Positions 1-9,471 of a stretch of 64,000 nt of DNA are shown in pieces. The notes under the pieces are model-generated. The model saw nothing but the letters and a program-made list of their open reading frames with translations, ran no database searches and had not been told where the DNA came from. Position numbers and translations under genes: made by a program. This DNA comes from Paremcibacter congregatus (GTDB lineage Bacteria; Pseudomonadota; Alphaproteobacteria; Sphingomonadales; Emcibacteraceae), in NCBI RefSeq assembly GCF_006385135.1, contig NZ_CP041025.1, forward strand, positions 1,271,501 through 1,335,500, in the 5' to 3' direction. Position 1 is the first letter of the stretch. Each line of letters begins with the position of its first letter.

Positions 1-851
1 CGTTGCCAACTGTCCAGAATAGGACTGTGTTTTTCCAGAAAATACAACAGGTTGGATTCGGGAAGTCCGAGTTTCTGAGCCAGATCACGTTCGATGGCGT
101 CGATTTCTTCGTTATTTTTTTTGGTGGTTTCCGGTAGAGTGCGCCACAGTTCGCTATATTGTGAACGTTCATATTCCTCCCGGTCAATTTGCCGCTGGCG
201 TTGGGCGGCAATATCGAGTTTCTGGCGCCGGGTGAATTTGTCGATCCCCTGATCCCGCAGGGCATGGGCGGAATCGAGGATCTTTTCGACTTCTTTTTTG
301 CCGTGGCGCTCTTCACATTTGGCAATATAGTTCTTGGCAAATTGAAGATATTCGAGGATGGCGTTGGCGTCTGTCCACTGTTGGAACAGATGATTGTTTT
401 TAAAGAAGTGGTTATGGCCGAATGCGGCATGGGCCATCACCAGCGTTTGCATGGTCATGGAGTTTTCTTCCATGATATAACAGATGCAGGGATTTGAATT
501 GATGACGATTTCATAGGCGAGACCGCTGAACCCTTTCCTGTAGCTGGTTTCATCACGGAGGAAGCTCTTGCCAAAGGACCAGTGATTATACATCATCGGC
601 ATGCCGACAGAAGAATAGGCGTCAAGCATCTGTTCCGAGGTGATGACCTCAATCTGGGTGGGATAGACATCAAGCCTCATTTCTTCCAGAGCAATTTTCT
701 CAATGGCCTGGAAGCAATTGTCGACTTTCGTGAAATCCCATTCGGCCCCCTCGAAAATGGGAGCCATGGCCGCTTTTCGGGTCACGGTTTTCTTGCGGGC
801 AGGGGCTTGAGATTTAGGCCCCGTGGCGCCATTTGATTTTGGTGCAGCCAT
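1..851 (-). CDS. spoVR: SpoVR family protein (partial, N-terminal part)
   Basis: The reverse strand encodes the first 283 residues of a SpoVR/YcgB family protein; the rest lies beyond the window edge. Family members are usually around 500 residues, so a little over half is present. After a basic, low-complexity start of about 25 residues comes the conserved region with MMYNHWSFGKSF and the segment YEIVINSNPCICYIMEENS followed by MVMAHAAFGHNHFF-like sequence, which is typical of SpoVR. The ATG follows directly on the stop codon of the yeaH-like gene with no spacing, so the two are translationally linked. SpoVR takes its name from a Bacillus cortex gene, but in Proteobacteria it travels with prkA and yeaH and is tied to starvation and stationary-phase stress; its biochemical role is not established. 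Identity is secure, function is not. Confidence 0.93.
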   Translation of the reverse strand, partial: MAAPKSNGATGPKSQAPARKKTVTRKAAMAPIFEGAEWDFTKVDNCFQAIEKIALEEMRLDVYPTQIEVITSEQMLDAYSSVGMPMMYNHWSFGKSFLRDETSYRKGFSGLAYEIVINSNPCICYIMEENSMTMQTLVMAHAAFGHNHFFKNNHLFQQWTDANAILEYLQFAKNYIAKCEERHGKKEVEKILDSAHALRDQGIDKFTRRQKLDIAAQRQRQIDREEYERSQYSELWRTLPETTKKNNEEIDAIERDLAQKLGLPESNLLYFLEKHSPILDSWQ

Positions 852-2168
852 TTAAGCGTCCTTGGTTTCTTTGTTTTTGGCAAACAGGTCATGCAGAACC
901 GGGAAAATATCTGCGGCTTTGGTGACTTTCTTGACAGCGAAGTTTTCATGGGTCTGACGTATTTCATCATAAACCTGCCACAGGCGGGTCAGGTTGCTGT
1001 CGTCGGAAAACATTTCTGCTTCATGGGTGTCCCAGACCTCCACGTAGGCGAAATACTGACATATTGGCAGGATTTCTTCGGTCAGAAGTTTTCGGCAGTG
1101 GGCGTTGTCACTGTTCAGGTTATCCCCGTCAGAGGCTTGCGCGGCGTAGATGTTCCAGTCTGCCGGGGGATAGCGATCAATGATGACCTGTTGCATGACC
1201 TCAAGGGCGGTGGACACAATGGTGCCGCCGGTTTCCCTTGAATTGAAAAAGGTGTCTTCATCGACTTCACTGGCCAGATGGGTATGGCGAATGAAAACCA
1301 CATCGACTTTCTTATATTGCCGATCCAGGAAAAGATGCAGCAGCATGAAAAACCGTTTGGCCAGTTCCTTATGTACTTCCCCCATGGATCCGGACACATC
1401 CATCAGGCAAAACATGACCGCGTGAGAGTTGGGTTTTTCCACCTCGGTGAAGCTGGTATAGCGCACATCCAGCGGATCAATGTAAGGCACAACCTTGCGT
1501 TTCCGCTTCAGGACCTCAAGCTCTTCCAGAAGGGCGACCAGTTCTTTCTTTTGCTTGTCTGTGGACCGTTTACGGGCGCGCAGGGCCGTTATTTTATCTT
1601 CCAGGTCGGCGATATCTTTGTCGCTGGGGCGGCGCAGACACAGTCGGCGCGCCAGACTGTTGCGCATGGTCAACTTCAGATTAAGGTTGCTGGGGGAACC
1701 CTGTTTTTTGTACCCCGCGCGAAGATATTCATGAACCACTTCTTCTTTAATGGATTTCTTGACAAAATCGGGCAGAGCCATGTCTTCGAAGAAAATATCG
1801 AGGAATTCCTCGCGGGTGAGGGTGAACTGGAAACTGTCTTCACCTTCACCGTCTTCACTGGCTTCCCGTCCGCCCTGACCGCCGCCCTGGGGAGGCGGGC
1901 GTTTTATTTTGTCGCCGGCCATAAACTCTTTGTTGCCGGGCAGAACGCGATCGCGCACGCCATGTTTGCTGTCGCCAACAAGGCGGGGTTCATGTAATCC
2001 ATCTGAAGGAATTTTAATACGTTCACCACCGTCGGTATTACTTATTTTTCGACTTTTGATCGCGTGATCGACAGCTTCCTTGATCTGTTTTTTCGCCCGA
2101 TCCATGAAGCGCTGGCGATTGGACAGACTTTTGCCTTTAGGGTTAAGTCTTCGGTCGATGATATGCAT
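852..2168 (-). CDS. yeaH: YeaH/YhbH family protein (DUF444)
   Basis: This 438-residue protein belongs to the DUF444 (YeaH/YhbH) family. It begins with MHIIDRRLNPKGKSLSNRQR, the usual N-terminus, followed by a glycine- and acid-rich linker near residues 85-110. The C-terminal half holds a von Willebrand A-like fold with the motif DVSGSMGEVHK near residue 260, a MIDAS-type metal-binding signature. In E. coli the homologous gene is co-transcribed with the kinase gene yeaG. The same arrangement is seen here: prkA lies 56 bases upstream and spoVR starts immediately after this stop codon. The likely role is as partner of the PrkA kinase in a sustained stress or nitrogen-starvation response. That role is inferred from the family and neighbours; no enzymatic activity can be read from the sequence. 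Confidence 0.93.
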   Translation of the reverse strand: MHIIDRRLNPKGKSLSNRQRFMDRAKKQIKEAVDHAIKSRKISNTDGGERIKIPSDGLHEPRLVGDSKHGVRDRVLPGNKEFMAGDKIKRPPPQGGGQGGREASEDGEGEDSFQFTLTREEFLDIFFEDMALPDFVKKSIKEEVVHEYLRAGYKKQGSPSNLNLKLTMRNSLARRLCLRRPSDKDIADLEDKITALRARKRSTDKQKKELVALLEELEVLKRKRKVVPYIDPLDVRYTSFTEVEKPNSHAVMFCLMDVSGSMGEVHKELAKRFFMLLHLFLDRQYKKVDVVFIRHTHLASEVDEDTFFNSRETGGTIVSTALEVMQQVIIDRYPPADWNIYAAQASDGDNLNSDNAHCRKLLTEEILPICQYFAYVEVWDTHEAEMFSDDSNLTRLWQVYDEIRQTHENFAVKKVTKAADIFPVLHDLFAKNKETKDA

Positions 2169-2224
2169 ATTCTACCCTTACTTTGCGAGACATGATCTCC
2201 ATTCAGTTAATGGTTTCGACGGGA

Positions 2225-4171
2225 TTATCCGGCTTTATTGACCCTCATATACCACTCAACCAGACGGTGAACCTGACGTTCACTGTAGCCGCGTTCGGTC
2301 AGGCGAGAGACAAACTCATGATGCTTGTGTTCTGTATCCTTGTCTTTTTTGGATCCGAAGCTGATCACAGGCAGCAGGTCCTCGACACTGCTGAACATGC
2401 GTTTTTCGATCACTTGGCGCAGTTTCTCATAAGACGTCCATTTGGGGTTCTTGCCGGCGTTGTTGGCCCGGGCCCTGAGGGTGAATTTCACCACTTCATT
2501 GCGGAAATCCTTAGGATTGGAAATGCCGGCAGGTTTTTCGATCTGCGACAATTCCTGATCAAGTATCTTGGTGTCGAGCAGCTGCCCGGTATCCGGATCC
2601 TTGAAGTCATGACCTTCTATCCAGCTGTCGGCATAGGAGATATATCGATCGAACAGATTCTGGCCAAAGTCGCCATATGATTCCAGATAGGCTTTCTGGA
2701 TTTCATTGCCGATAAATTCGGCATAACGGGGGGCCAGTTCGGCCTTGATGAAATTGAGATATTTCTTCTCGGTTTCTTCCGGAAGCTGTTCGCGCAGCAA
2801 GGCCTGTTCCAGGCAGTACATCAGGTGAACCGGATCGGCCGCGACTTCCTGGGTGTCGTAGTTGAAGGTTTCGGCCAGAACCTTAAAGGCGAAGCGGGTG
2901 GAAATCCCGTCCATGCCTTCATTAACGCCTGCGGCATCTTTATATTCCTGCATGGGCTTGGCTTTGGGGTCGACATCCTTCAGGTTTTCCCCGTTATAGA
3001 CCCGCATTTTTGAATAGAGGTTTGAATTTTCATGTTCCTTCAGGCGGGTGAGAATGCTGAAGCGCGCCATCATGTCCAGGGTTCCCGGGGCACAATGGGT
3101 TTTATCAAGTTCCGAACTTTTCAGAAGTTTCTCATAAATCTTGTTTTCTTCTGTATATCGCAGACAATAAGGCACCTTGATCACATAGACGCGGTCGATA
3201 AAGGCTTCATTATTTCGGTTGTTTTTAAAGGTCTGCCATTCGGATTCATTGGAATGGGCGAGAATAATACCCTGGAAAGGAATGGCGCCCATGTTTTCCG
3301 TGCCGATGTAATTGCCTTCCTGGGTGGCGGTCAGCAGAGGATGCAACATCTTGATCGGCGCCTTGAACATTTCGACGAATTCCAGAATGCCCTGAGTCGC
3401 GGTATTCAGGCCGCCACTATAAGAATAGGCGTCGGTATCATTCTGGGAGAAATATTCCAGTTTACGAATGTCAACCTTGCCGACCAGAGTTGAAATATCC
3501 TGATTGTTTTCATCGCCGGGTTCGGTTTTGGCGATACAGATCTGGCGCAGTTTTGACGGATGCATTTTGACAACGCTGAACTTGGAAATATCACCGCCAA
3601 ATTCATCGAGTCTTTTCAGGGCCCAGGGGGACATCAGACCGGTCAGACGGTGCCGGGCAATATTGTATTTCTCCTCCAGCAACTCGCCCATGGTTTCAGG
3701 ATTGAACAACCCCAGGGGCGATTCGAAAATAGGACTGATCTGGTCGCCAGCCTTCAGGACATAGATGGGTTCTTTTTCCATGATCGCTTTAAGCTGTTCG
3801 GCAAGAGAGGATTTCCCCCCGCCAACAGGGCCAAGAAGATAGAGAACCTGCTTGCGTTCTTCCAATCCCTGAGAGGCATGTTTGAAAAAGCCGACGATGC
3901 GTTCGATGGTTTCTTCCATGCCGTAAAAATCTTCAAACCCTTTATAGCGTTTAATGGTTCGATTCATGAATATCCGGCCCATGCGTTCGTCCTTGGCCGT
4001 GTCGAACATTTCCGGCTCTCCGATAGCATGAATCATGCGCTCGGCGGCAGAGGCGTACATCATGGGATCTTCCCGGCACCCTTTAAGATATTCTCGCAGG
4101 GAAAGCTCGGCTTCTTTTGCTGAATCATAATGGCTGGAATAAAGATCAAAAATATTTTGTTCGGCGGACAT
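2225..4171 (-). CDS. prkA: PrkA family serine protein kinase / AAA+ ATPase
   Basis: The product (648 residues from the chosen start) is a PrkA/YeaG protein, close to the usual length of about 640. The N-terminal AAA+ module carries the Walker A sequence LLGPVGGGKSSLAEQ near residue 115, and the C-terminal third is the PrkA-type domain once likened to a kinase. The reading frame opens four codons upstream at a TTG. I chose the internal ATG because a GGAG ribosome site sits seven bases before it and overlaps that TTG. PrkA is a cytoplasmic protein of general stress and sporulation pathways; kinase and protease-like activities have both been reported for the family. It is the first gene of the prkA-yeaH-spoVR operon, reading away from the AT-rich gap at 4172-4629. 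Confidence 0.95.
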   Translation of the reverse strand: MSAEQNIFDLYSSHYDSAKEAELSLREYLKGCREDPMMYASAAERMIHAIGEPEMFDTAKDERMGRIFMNRTIKRYKGFEDFYGMEETIERIVGFFKHASQGLEERKQVLYLLGPVGGGKSSLAEQLKAIMEKEPIYVLKAGDQISPIFESPLGLFNPETMGELLEEKYNIARHRLTGLMSPWALKRLDEFGGDISKFSVVKMHPSKLRQICIAKTEPGDENNQDISTLVGKVDIRKLEYFSQNDTDAYSYSGGLNTATQGILEFVEMFKAPIKMLHPLLTATQEGNYIGTENMGAIPFQGIILAHSNESEWQTFKNNRNNEAFIDRVYVIKVPYCLRYTEENKIYEKLLKSSELDKTHCAPGTLDMMARFSILTRLKEHENSNLYSKMRVYNGENLKDVDPKAKPMQEYKDAAGVNEGMDGISTRFAFKVLAETFNYDTQEVAADPVHLMYCLEQALLREQLPEETEKKYLNFIKAELAPRYAEFIGNEIQKAYLESYGDFGQNLFDRYISYADSWIEGHDFKDPDTGQLLDTKILDQELSQIEKPAGISNPKDFRNEVVKFTLRARANNAGKNPKWTSYEKLRQVIEKRMFSSVEDLLPVISFGSKKDKDTEHKHHEFVSRLTERGYSERQVHRLVEWYMRVNKAG

Positions 4172-4629
4172 AGGCAACTCCAATAAAATTAGGTTGAAGG
4201 TATTGCCAGTTCAGAAACATTACTACTGTGAGCGGTAAACAAAGCTGCTCTACTCTGTTCTGACAACAGTCAGGAGAGAAGTTGCGCCTATATTAAGTGT
4301 TCAATCCATATGTTGGAAAGTGGACTATGCGTCGCAACCTCCCTCCCCATAAATCGCTATTATTGGCGATTGTTGAACTTATTTTTCTATGAGCTTAAAT
4401 GGTAAAAGCTAATAGTTAAAATTTGATTAGCTACATGGTTAACACATTAAAAAGTTAAACACAATTTGGTGATATCCATGTTTGGCATCATATCATAGAA
4501 TATAAATTCTTACAATTGTATTAGGTGTTTATTATATTTGATAATCTTAGTAAGGGATATTTTTTGTAAAATCGGGTATGGTTTTGCAATGGTTAATAAT
4601 AGGTAAAAAAGAACGAACGGGGAGTTTTA
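4172..4629. other. AT-rich divergent intergenic region (prkA / permease)
   Basis: About 460 bases with no credible gene separate the prkA operon (minus) from the permease gene (plus). The sequence is much richer in A and T than its surroundings, especially from 4375 to 4620. Two small inverted repeats are visible: CTGAC-AACA-GTCAG at 4260-4273, upstream of prkA, and AATCGC-8nt-GCGATT at 4352-4371. It must contain promoters for both directions, but I could not pick convincing -35/-10 pairs, and no clean sigma-54 element was found upstream of prkA. Confidence 0.6.
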
Positions 4630-5952
4630 ATGACATTGAGCATGATCGGGTTGTTGGGTGGATTGGGGTTGTTGATTTATTTTACCTTGCGGGGGATGAA
4701 TATTTTGATTGCCGCCCCTTTATGTGCGCTTGTTGTGGCCTTGACCAGTGGTATTCCTCTTATGCCGCCTTTAACGGACGGGGCGGCCAGTTTTACGGCC
4801 GATTATATGACCGGTTTTGCAGCTTTTCTGAAAGACTGGTTTCTCGTATTTTTGCTGGGGGCCATGTTTGGTAAAGTGATGGAAGTCAGCGGCGCGGCGG
4901 ACAGTGTCGCCCATTGGGTTGTCCAGAAACTGGGCATGCGGCATGCGGCATTGGCGGTAATTCTGGCCTGCGCCATTTTGACATACGGCGGGGTGAGTGT
5001 TTTTGTCGTGGCATTCTCGGTATTTCCCATGGCGCTCAGCCTGTTTAAAGAAGCCAATCTGCCGCGACGTTTTATTCCGGCGGCGCTGGCCTTCGGGTCG
5101 GTGACTTTCACCATGACTTCGGCGGGGTCTGTGGAAATCCAGAATTTTCTGCCGATGGAACATCTGGGAACGACTCAGTTTGCCGGCTGGCGGGTCAGTA
5201 TTGTGGTTGCGCTTTTCATGGCTTTTACGGGCATTTGGTGGTTCGAACGCATGATGGCGCGCGCGGTGGCCAATGGGGAATGTTTCGACGAACGGGCCGA
5301 TGATCCGGCGCAGAAAAGCTATGACAATTTACCCAATCCCTTGTTGGGGCTGGTGCCGCTGGGTCTGGTGCTGGGAACCTCGTTCTATTTCAGTGTCATT
5401 TTGCATTTCGGCAAGTCTTCTCTGATCGTGGCGTTGCTGGTCGGGTTGCTAACGGCTATAGGGATTTACTGGAAAAAATTTACCAATCTGGGGGTGGCGT
5501 TATCGACGGCGACCTTTGGCGCGCTGATTGCGATTTCCAATACCTGCGCCGTGGTGGGCTTTGGCAGCATAGCAAAGTTGACGCCGGCATTTCATGACGC
5601 GCTGGCTTTCATGACGGCCATTCCGGGCAATGGTCTGATTGGCGCGGCGGTGGCGATCAGTGTCATTGTGGCGTTGACCGGTTCGGCGTCTGGCGGGCAG
5701 GCGATCGCTCTGCCATTGATTGCGCCCCATTATACAGATGCCGGTGTTGACCCGGACGCGTTGCACCGGGTGATTGCCATCACGTCTGGCGGGCTTGATT
5801 CTCTACCGCATAATGGGTATGTGGTGACGACGATCCGGGCCATTTGCGGGGAAACCCATCGCACGGCCTATCTGCCTTTGGCGGCCTTGACCGTGGTGAT
5901 TCCCTTCGTCGGGGCGATTTTGGCGATCGCTCTGTTTATTTTAGGATTATAG
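4630..5952 (+). CDS. GntP-family-like permease (organic acid:H+ symporter)
   Basis: A 440-residue, very hydrophobic protein with about a dozen predicted membrane spans. It resembles the GntP/gluconate and related carboxylate permease group: glycine-rich spans, the segment YGGVSVFVVAFSVFPMALSLF near residue 120, and the late motif TGSASGGQAIALPLI near residue 350. A ribosome site (GGGGAG) lies just before the ATG. It would import a small hydroxy- or keto-acid across the inner membrane; the substrate cannot be told. The next gene starts at the base after its stop codon, so the two are co-translated. Family-level confidence is fair, substrate unknown. Confidence 0.8.
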   Translation: MTLSMIGLLGGLGLLIYFTLRGMNILIAAPLCALVVALTSGIPLMPPLTDGAASFTADYMTGFAAFLKDWFLVFLLGAMFGKVMEVSGAADSVAHWVVQKLGMRHAALAVILACAILTYGGVSVFVVAFSVFPMALSLFKEANLPRRFIPAALAFGSVTFTMTSAGSVEIQNFLPMEHLGTTQFAGWRVSIVVALFMAFTGIWWFERMMARAVANGECFDERADDPAQKSYDNLPNPLLGLVPLGLVLGTSFYFSVILHFGKSSLIVALLVGLLTAIGIYWKKFTNLGVALSTATFGALIAISNTCAVVGFGSIAKLTPAFHDALAFMTAIPGNGLIGAAVAISVIVALTGSASGGQAIALPLIAPHYTDAGVDPDALHRVIAITSGGLDSLPHNGYVVTTIRAICGETHRTAYLPLAALTVVIPFVGAILAIALFILGL

Positions 5953-6939
5953 ATGACCAACAGTTATGCGGAAATCATTCGTACTCTGGGGCGCGGCCCC
6001 ACAAATTCGCGCCACCTGACCATAGAGGAAGCCGAGTATGCCTTCCGCGGGGTAATGTCCGGTGAGATGTCCGATCTTCAGGTGGGCGCGCTGTTGCTTC
6101 TGTTGCGGTACCGCAGTGAAAGCCCGGCGGAACTGGCGGGCATTGTTGCGGCAATCCGGGCGCAGATAGGGGGGGATACAAAGGCCGCGTGGCAGGATAT
6201 CATCGACTGGCCGAGCTATTCTTCCGGTAAAAGCCGGCGTCTGCCGTGGTTTTTGTTATCGGCGAAACTGTTGGCGGACAATGGTTACAAAATTTTCATG
6301 CATGGATTTAACAGTCATCTGGAAAATGGTTTACTGACCGAAGAATGTCTTCCGGCGATCGGGGAGGCACCGCTGACGTCGGTGGATGCCGCGAATAAAC
6401 ATCTGGCTGCTCATAATTTTGCCTATCTGCCCCTGCGGTGTTTTGCGCCTAAATTACAGGAGCTGCTGGAAATAAGGTCGGTGCTCGGGGTGCGGTCTAT
6501 CGTCAACACGGCTGTGAAGCTGGTGAACCCGTTACAGGCGCAGTTGATCTTCCTCGGTATTTTTCATCCGGCGTATATTACATTGAACATGGAGGCGGCG
6601 GCGTTGCTCGGACAGCCGGGGCTCGGGGTGATTAAAGGCGGCGGGGGCGAGGCGGAACGCAATATCCAGAAGCCGATCAAGCTGTTCAAGATCAGTGGTG
6701 ATCAAGAAACCACCAGCCAATGGCCGGCACTTCTGCCGGGGAAGGATAAATCGGATTATCCGGTGACGGTCGAATATCTGACCCGTATCTGGCAAGGGGA
6801 AACCCGGAATGACTATGCCAGCGCGATGATAACCGGAACGGCGGCGCAGGCATTGTTTCTGTCTGGTGCGGCATCGACTGTTGAGGCGGCGGAAGATCTT
6901 GCCCAGACCTATTGGGCCACTCATTTGCAAAAACCATAA
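5953..6939 (+). CDS. ybiB: YbiB/TrpD2-like protein (phosphoribosyltransferase fold)
   Basis: The 328-residue product resembles E. coli YbiB (TrpD2), a relative of anthranilate phosphoribosyltransferase TrpD. The N-terminal helical domain (IIRTLGRGPTNSRHLTIEEA) matches the TrpD/NP family dimer domain. The typical glycine-rich phosphoribosyl-pyrophosphate loop of TrpD is not evident; at that place the protein reads DWPSYSSGKSRRLPW. YbiB proteins are reported to bind nucleic acid and to lack TrpD activity, and in E. coli the gene is linked to the DNA-damage response. There is no spacing to the permease gene upstream, and a VOC protein gene follows 10 bases downstream, so the three form an operon. 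It is not an anthranilate pathway gene, because no trp genes are nearby. Confidence 0.8.
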   Translation: MTNSYAEIIRTLGRGPTNSRHLTIEEAEYAFRGVMSGEMSDLQVGALLLLLRYRSESPAELAGIVAAIRAQIGGDTKAAWQDIIDWPSYSSGKSRRLPWFLLSAKLLADNGYKIFMHGFNSHLENGLLTEECLPAIGEAPLTSVDAANKHLAAHNFAYLPLRCFAPKLQELLEIRSVLGVRSIVNTAVKLVNPLQAQLIFLGIFHPAYITLNMEAAALLGQPGLGVIKGGGGEAERNIQKPIKLFKISGDQETTSQWPALLPGKDKSDYPVTVEYLTRIWQGETRNDYASAMITGTAAQALFLSGAASTVEAAEDLAQTYWATHLQKP

Positions 6940-6949
6940 AGGATTACTC

Positions 6950-7342
6950 ATGACAAAAGTTGTCGGTTTTGGGGGTGTTTTTTTCAAGGCACAAGACCCG
7001 GAGGCCTTGCGGGCGTGGTATACAACGCATCTCGGGCTGGAATTTGATGCATGGGGTTCGGTCAGCTTCCGCTTTCCGGAAGCTTCGCCAGCCGGCCGGG
7101 ATGTTTATGCAGTATGGAGCCCGTTCAAGGCGGATACCGAGTATTTTAGCCCCAGTAAAGGATCATTCATGTTTAATTTCCGGGTCGATGATCTGGATGG
7201 CATGTTGGATAAACTGATAGCCGAAGGGGTGGAAGTCTTGCCGGATCGGGTGGACGAGGACGGCTGCGGTCGGTTCGGCTGGGCGGTTGATCTGGAAGGA
7301 AATAAAATCGAATTCTGGCAACCACCGCTCCTGGAACGGTAA
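6950..7342 (+). CDS. VOC (glyoxalase/bleomycin resistance) family protein
   Basis: A 130-residue single-domain protein of the vicinal-oxygen-chelate superfamily. The repeated beta-alpha-beta-beta-beta pattern is visible: KVVGFGGVFFKAQDPEALRAWY at the start and RVDDLDGMLDKLIAEGVEV in the middle, ending in the signature DLEGNKIEFWQPP. The final glutamate of EFW is the usual metal ligand of this fold. The frame is open further upstream, but the ATG at 6950 has an AAAGGA ribosome site and gives the normal family N-terminus. VOC proteins include lyases, dioxygenases and drug-binding proteins, so substrate cannot be assigned. It closes the permease-ybiB operon and faces the MATE gene, with 3 bases between the two stop codons. 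Confidence 0.86.
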   Translation: MTKVVGFGGVFFKAQDPEALRAWYTTHLGLEFDAWGSVSFRFPEASPAGRDVYAVWSPFKADTEYFSPSKGSFMFNFRVDDLDGMLDKLIAEGVEVLPDRVDEDGCGRFGWAVDLEGNKIEFWQPPLLER

Positions 7343-7345
7343 TAG

Positions 7346-8755
7346 CTACTCGGCGGGGCTTTGCTTCAGGGTGCCTTCCGGCGTGTCCGGCGCGAGCTGC
7401 CGTACTGTTTTCATAACCCAGTAATAGGCAATGATACCCGCCAGAATATTGGAAATACTGGAAGCCGCAATCAGGTAATTCAGTTCCCCGAAGACGAGTG
7501 ACGCCAGCAGGACGAGTGGGAACTGGAAAATTGCCACGCGCAGGGTCGACACCACCACGCCGGGCAGGGGTTTGCCGATGCCGTTAAAGGTGGCGTTGGC
7601 GGTCATGACGAAGCCGTAGGCGCCGTAGGAAACCGGTACAATATACAGATAATGATTGGCGACTTGCTGGATGGCGACATCATCGCCGAACTGCATGGTG
7701 ATATAAGGGCCGATCACCGCGATGAATGCCGCCAGAACAGCGCCGAAAATCAGGGTGAACATTGCGCATTGTTTCAGGGCCTGTTCGATGCGGTCATGGC
7801 GTTGCGCCCCAAGGTTTTGTCCGACAAAGGGGCCAATGACAGCGGAAAGGGCATAAAAGGCGATGATCGTGACAGATTCAATGCGGCTGGCGAGATTGAC
7901 CCCTGCCACCGCATCATTGCCGTAGCGTGCGACAATGGCAATCAGAACGCTGCCCGCCATGGGAATAATCATGTTGGTGCCCATAGCCGGCAGTCCGACA
8001 TGGATAATCTTGCGATATGAGTCCCCGAAATGACTGATCACCTCTTTCGTGATTTTTAGAACATGAAAACGATAGGTAAGGTAATAAATCACTGCCGCCA
8101 GGGTCCCGGCGCGGGTAATCAGGGTTGCCAGAGCCGCCCCGGCCATTTCCATTCGCGGGAAACCAAACAGGCCAAAAATCATGATCGGATCGAGAATAAC
8201 ATTGGCCATGGAGGCGATGATCATCAGTTTGCCCTGGAGCGAGGTGTCACCCAACGCCCGCATCACGCCCATGGCGACCATGGGTACGATCATAAAGATG
8301 GGTGACCAATACCAGACCTCCATATATTCCCGGATCAGAGGCAGGGTCACCTCGTCGGCGCCCAACAGGGTAAAAAGCGGATCAATGGTCAGCAGGCCAA
8401 CCACAGTAAAGATCAGAGAGATTATGACGGAAAGTATAAAGCTGTTGGTGGCGAGCCGGACCATTTCGGTATGATCATCCTTGCCCGATGCCCGGGCAAG
8501 CACGGAAGACGTCCCGGCGCTGAGGCCGATAGAGGCAGAGATGATGATCATGATGATCGGCCCGACAAAGCCGAGGGCAGCCAGTTCTGCGGATCCCAAT
8601 TCGCCTATAAAATACGTATCGGCAAGAATAAATCCCATGGAAGCGGAGATGCCGATTATCATCGGAGAGGCCATGCGGATCAGGTGTTTATGTATTGGCC
8701 CCTGGGTCAGATCAACGCGAGTATTTCTGTGTTGCGTGCTTTTGGTGTCTGACAA
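7346..8755 (-). CDS. MATE family efflux transporter
   Basis: A 469-residue inner-membrane protein with twelve likely spans in two similar halves, as in MATE drug/Na+ (or H+) antiporters. Family features are the first span with ASPMIIGISASMGFILADTYFIG, the charged loop after it, and the second-half start VGLPAMGTNMIIPMAGSVL. The start codon is a TTG with a weak purine-rich sequence upstream; no in-frame ATG gives a sensible N-terminus, because the first span begins about 30 residues in. It probably exports cationic or toxic organic compounds. It stands alone on the minus strand, converging with the VOC gene. Confidence 0.9.
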   Translation of the reverse strand: MSDTKSTQHRNTRVDLTQGPIHKHLIRMASPMIIGISASMGFILADTYFIGELGSAELAALGFVGPIIMIIISASIGLSAGTSSVLARASGKDDHTEMVRLATNSFILSVIISLIFTVVGLLTIDPLFTLLGADEVTLPLIREYMEVWYWSPIFMIVPMVAMGVMRALGDTSLQGKLMIIASMANVILDPIMIFGLFGFPRMEMAGAALATLITRAGTLAAVIYYLTYRFHVLKITKEVISHFGDSYRKIIHVGLPAMGTNMIIPMAGSVLIAIVARYGNDAVAGVNLASRIESVTIIAFYALSAVIGPFVGQNLGAQRHDRIEQALKQCAMFTLIFGAVLAAFIAVIGPYITMQFGDDVAIQQVANHYLYIVPVSYGAYGFVMTANATFNGIGKPLPGVVVSTLRVAIFQFPLVLLASLVFGELNYLIAASSISNILAGIIAYYWVMKTVRQLAPDTPEGTLKQSPAE

Positions 8756-8917
8756 TGGGGTCCCTAATCCTTAATTTCCGCATTTGTATAGGCTGAATAG
8801 ATGGGGCGTTTCCTCCAAACTGTCAATAGAAGACTGACACTTTTTCGTGAGCGTCGTCAGGAAGCTTCTGGTCATGGCAAGGGGAGGGCGATGCGGTGAC
8901 AGTAAACTGTCCCCGGA

Positions 8918-9445
8918 TCAGATGGCATAGGATGGTTTTGTGAATTTCCGGTAGAACATCTGGTCGGTAGCAGGAACCGCACATGGCGTGCAGTTGTCCA
9001 GCCGGTGAAGACTGAAGGTCATATTTCCCTGTGACCCGGTCAGATGGGTGAATTCCAAGGCGTGGTAACGGGCTTGCATGATATATTTTTCATCACAAAA
9101 ATCATTCAACATGCAACAGGCAAGGGACATATTACCGGCCTGGAAATTAGAGAAGATATTCAGGAGGGTCAGTTCATCCGGACTCAGGCCGCCTTTGAGA
9201 GGACAACTGATATCAATGGTGCGCTTGGCGCCGAAACTTAAGGCATACATGAAATGGGCAAGGAGAGTGCTTGCCTCGGGCACCTTGTAATGGCTATAGG
9301 CCCGGCTGATGTCATCCTGTACAGGCGCCTTGCGAATATAACCCAACACCCAGGTGCGCAACGACCAGAGTAACAACTGTTCCGTGGATGTCAGATCCGA
9401 GGTGACCAGGGTGACTTTTTTTGGCGTCAGATAAACCAGTTTCAT
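8918..9445 (-). CDS. Hypothetical protein behind a Fur-like box
   Basis: I do not recognise this 175-residue protein. From the ATG at 9445 (GGGAG seven bases upstream) it reads MKLVYLTPKKVTLVTSDL and is soluble-looking, with no signal peptide or membrane span. It has six cysteines, including a CC pair in SLACCMLNDFCDE and a C-x2-C in DNCTPCAVP near the end, which could bind metal. The frame is open 16 codons further upstream, but that extension is encoded by the AT-rich operator region and is unlikely to be translated. A 15-base palindrome resembling a Fur box lies 27-41 bases before the start, so iron-responsive expression is likely. A hairpin-like GACAGT-AA-ACTGTC lies just beyond the stop (8899-8912). 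Function unknown. Confidence 0.72.
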   Translation of the reverse strand: MKLVYLTPKKVTLVTSDLTSTEQLLLWSLRTWVLGYIRKAPVQDDISRAYSHYKVPEASTLLAHFMYALSFGAKRTIDISCPLKGGLSPDELTLLNIFSNFQAGNMSLACCMLNDFCDEKYIMQARYHALEFTHLTGSQGNMTFSLHRLDNCTPCAVPATDQMFYRKFTKPSYAI

Positions 9446-9471
9446 AGGTGGCTCCCAATGAGGATTTAATA

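Noticed and set aside
1278-1997. 239-codon open frame opposite yeaH
   Set aside because: Antisense shadow; the yeaH frame has all family motifs.
4172-4629. Sigma-54 promoter before prkA, expected from E. coli yeaG
   Set aside because: TGGCAATACCTTCA on the minus strand lacks the GC at the -12 position.
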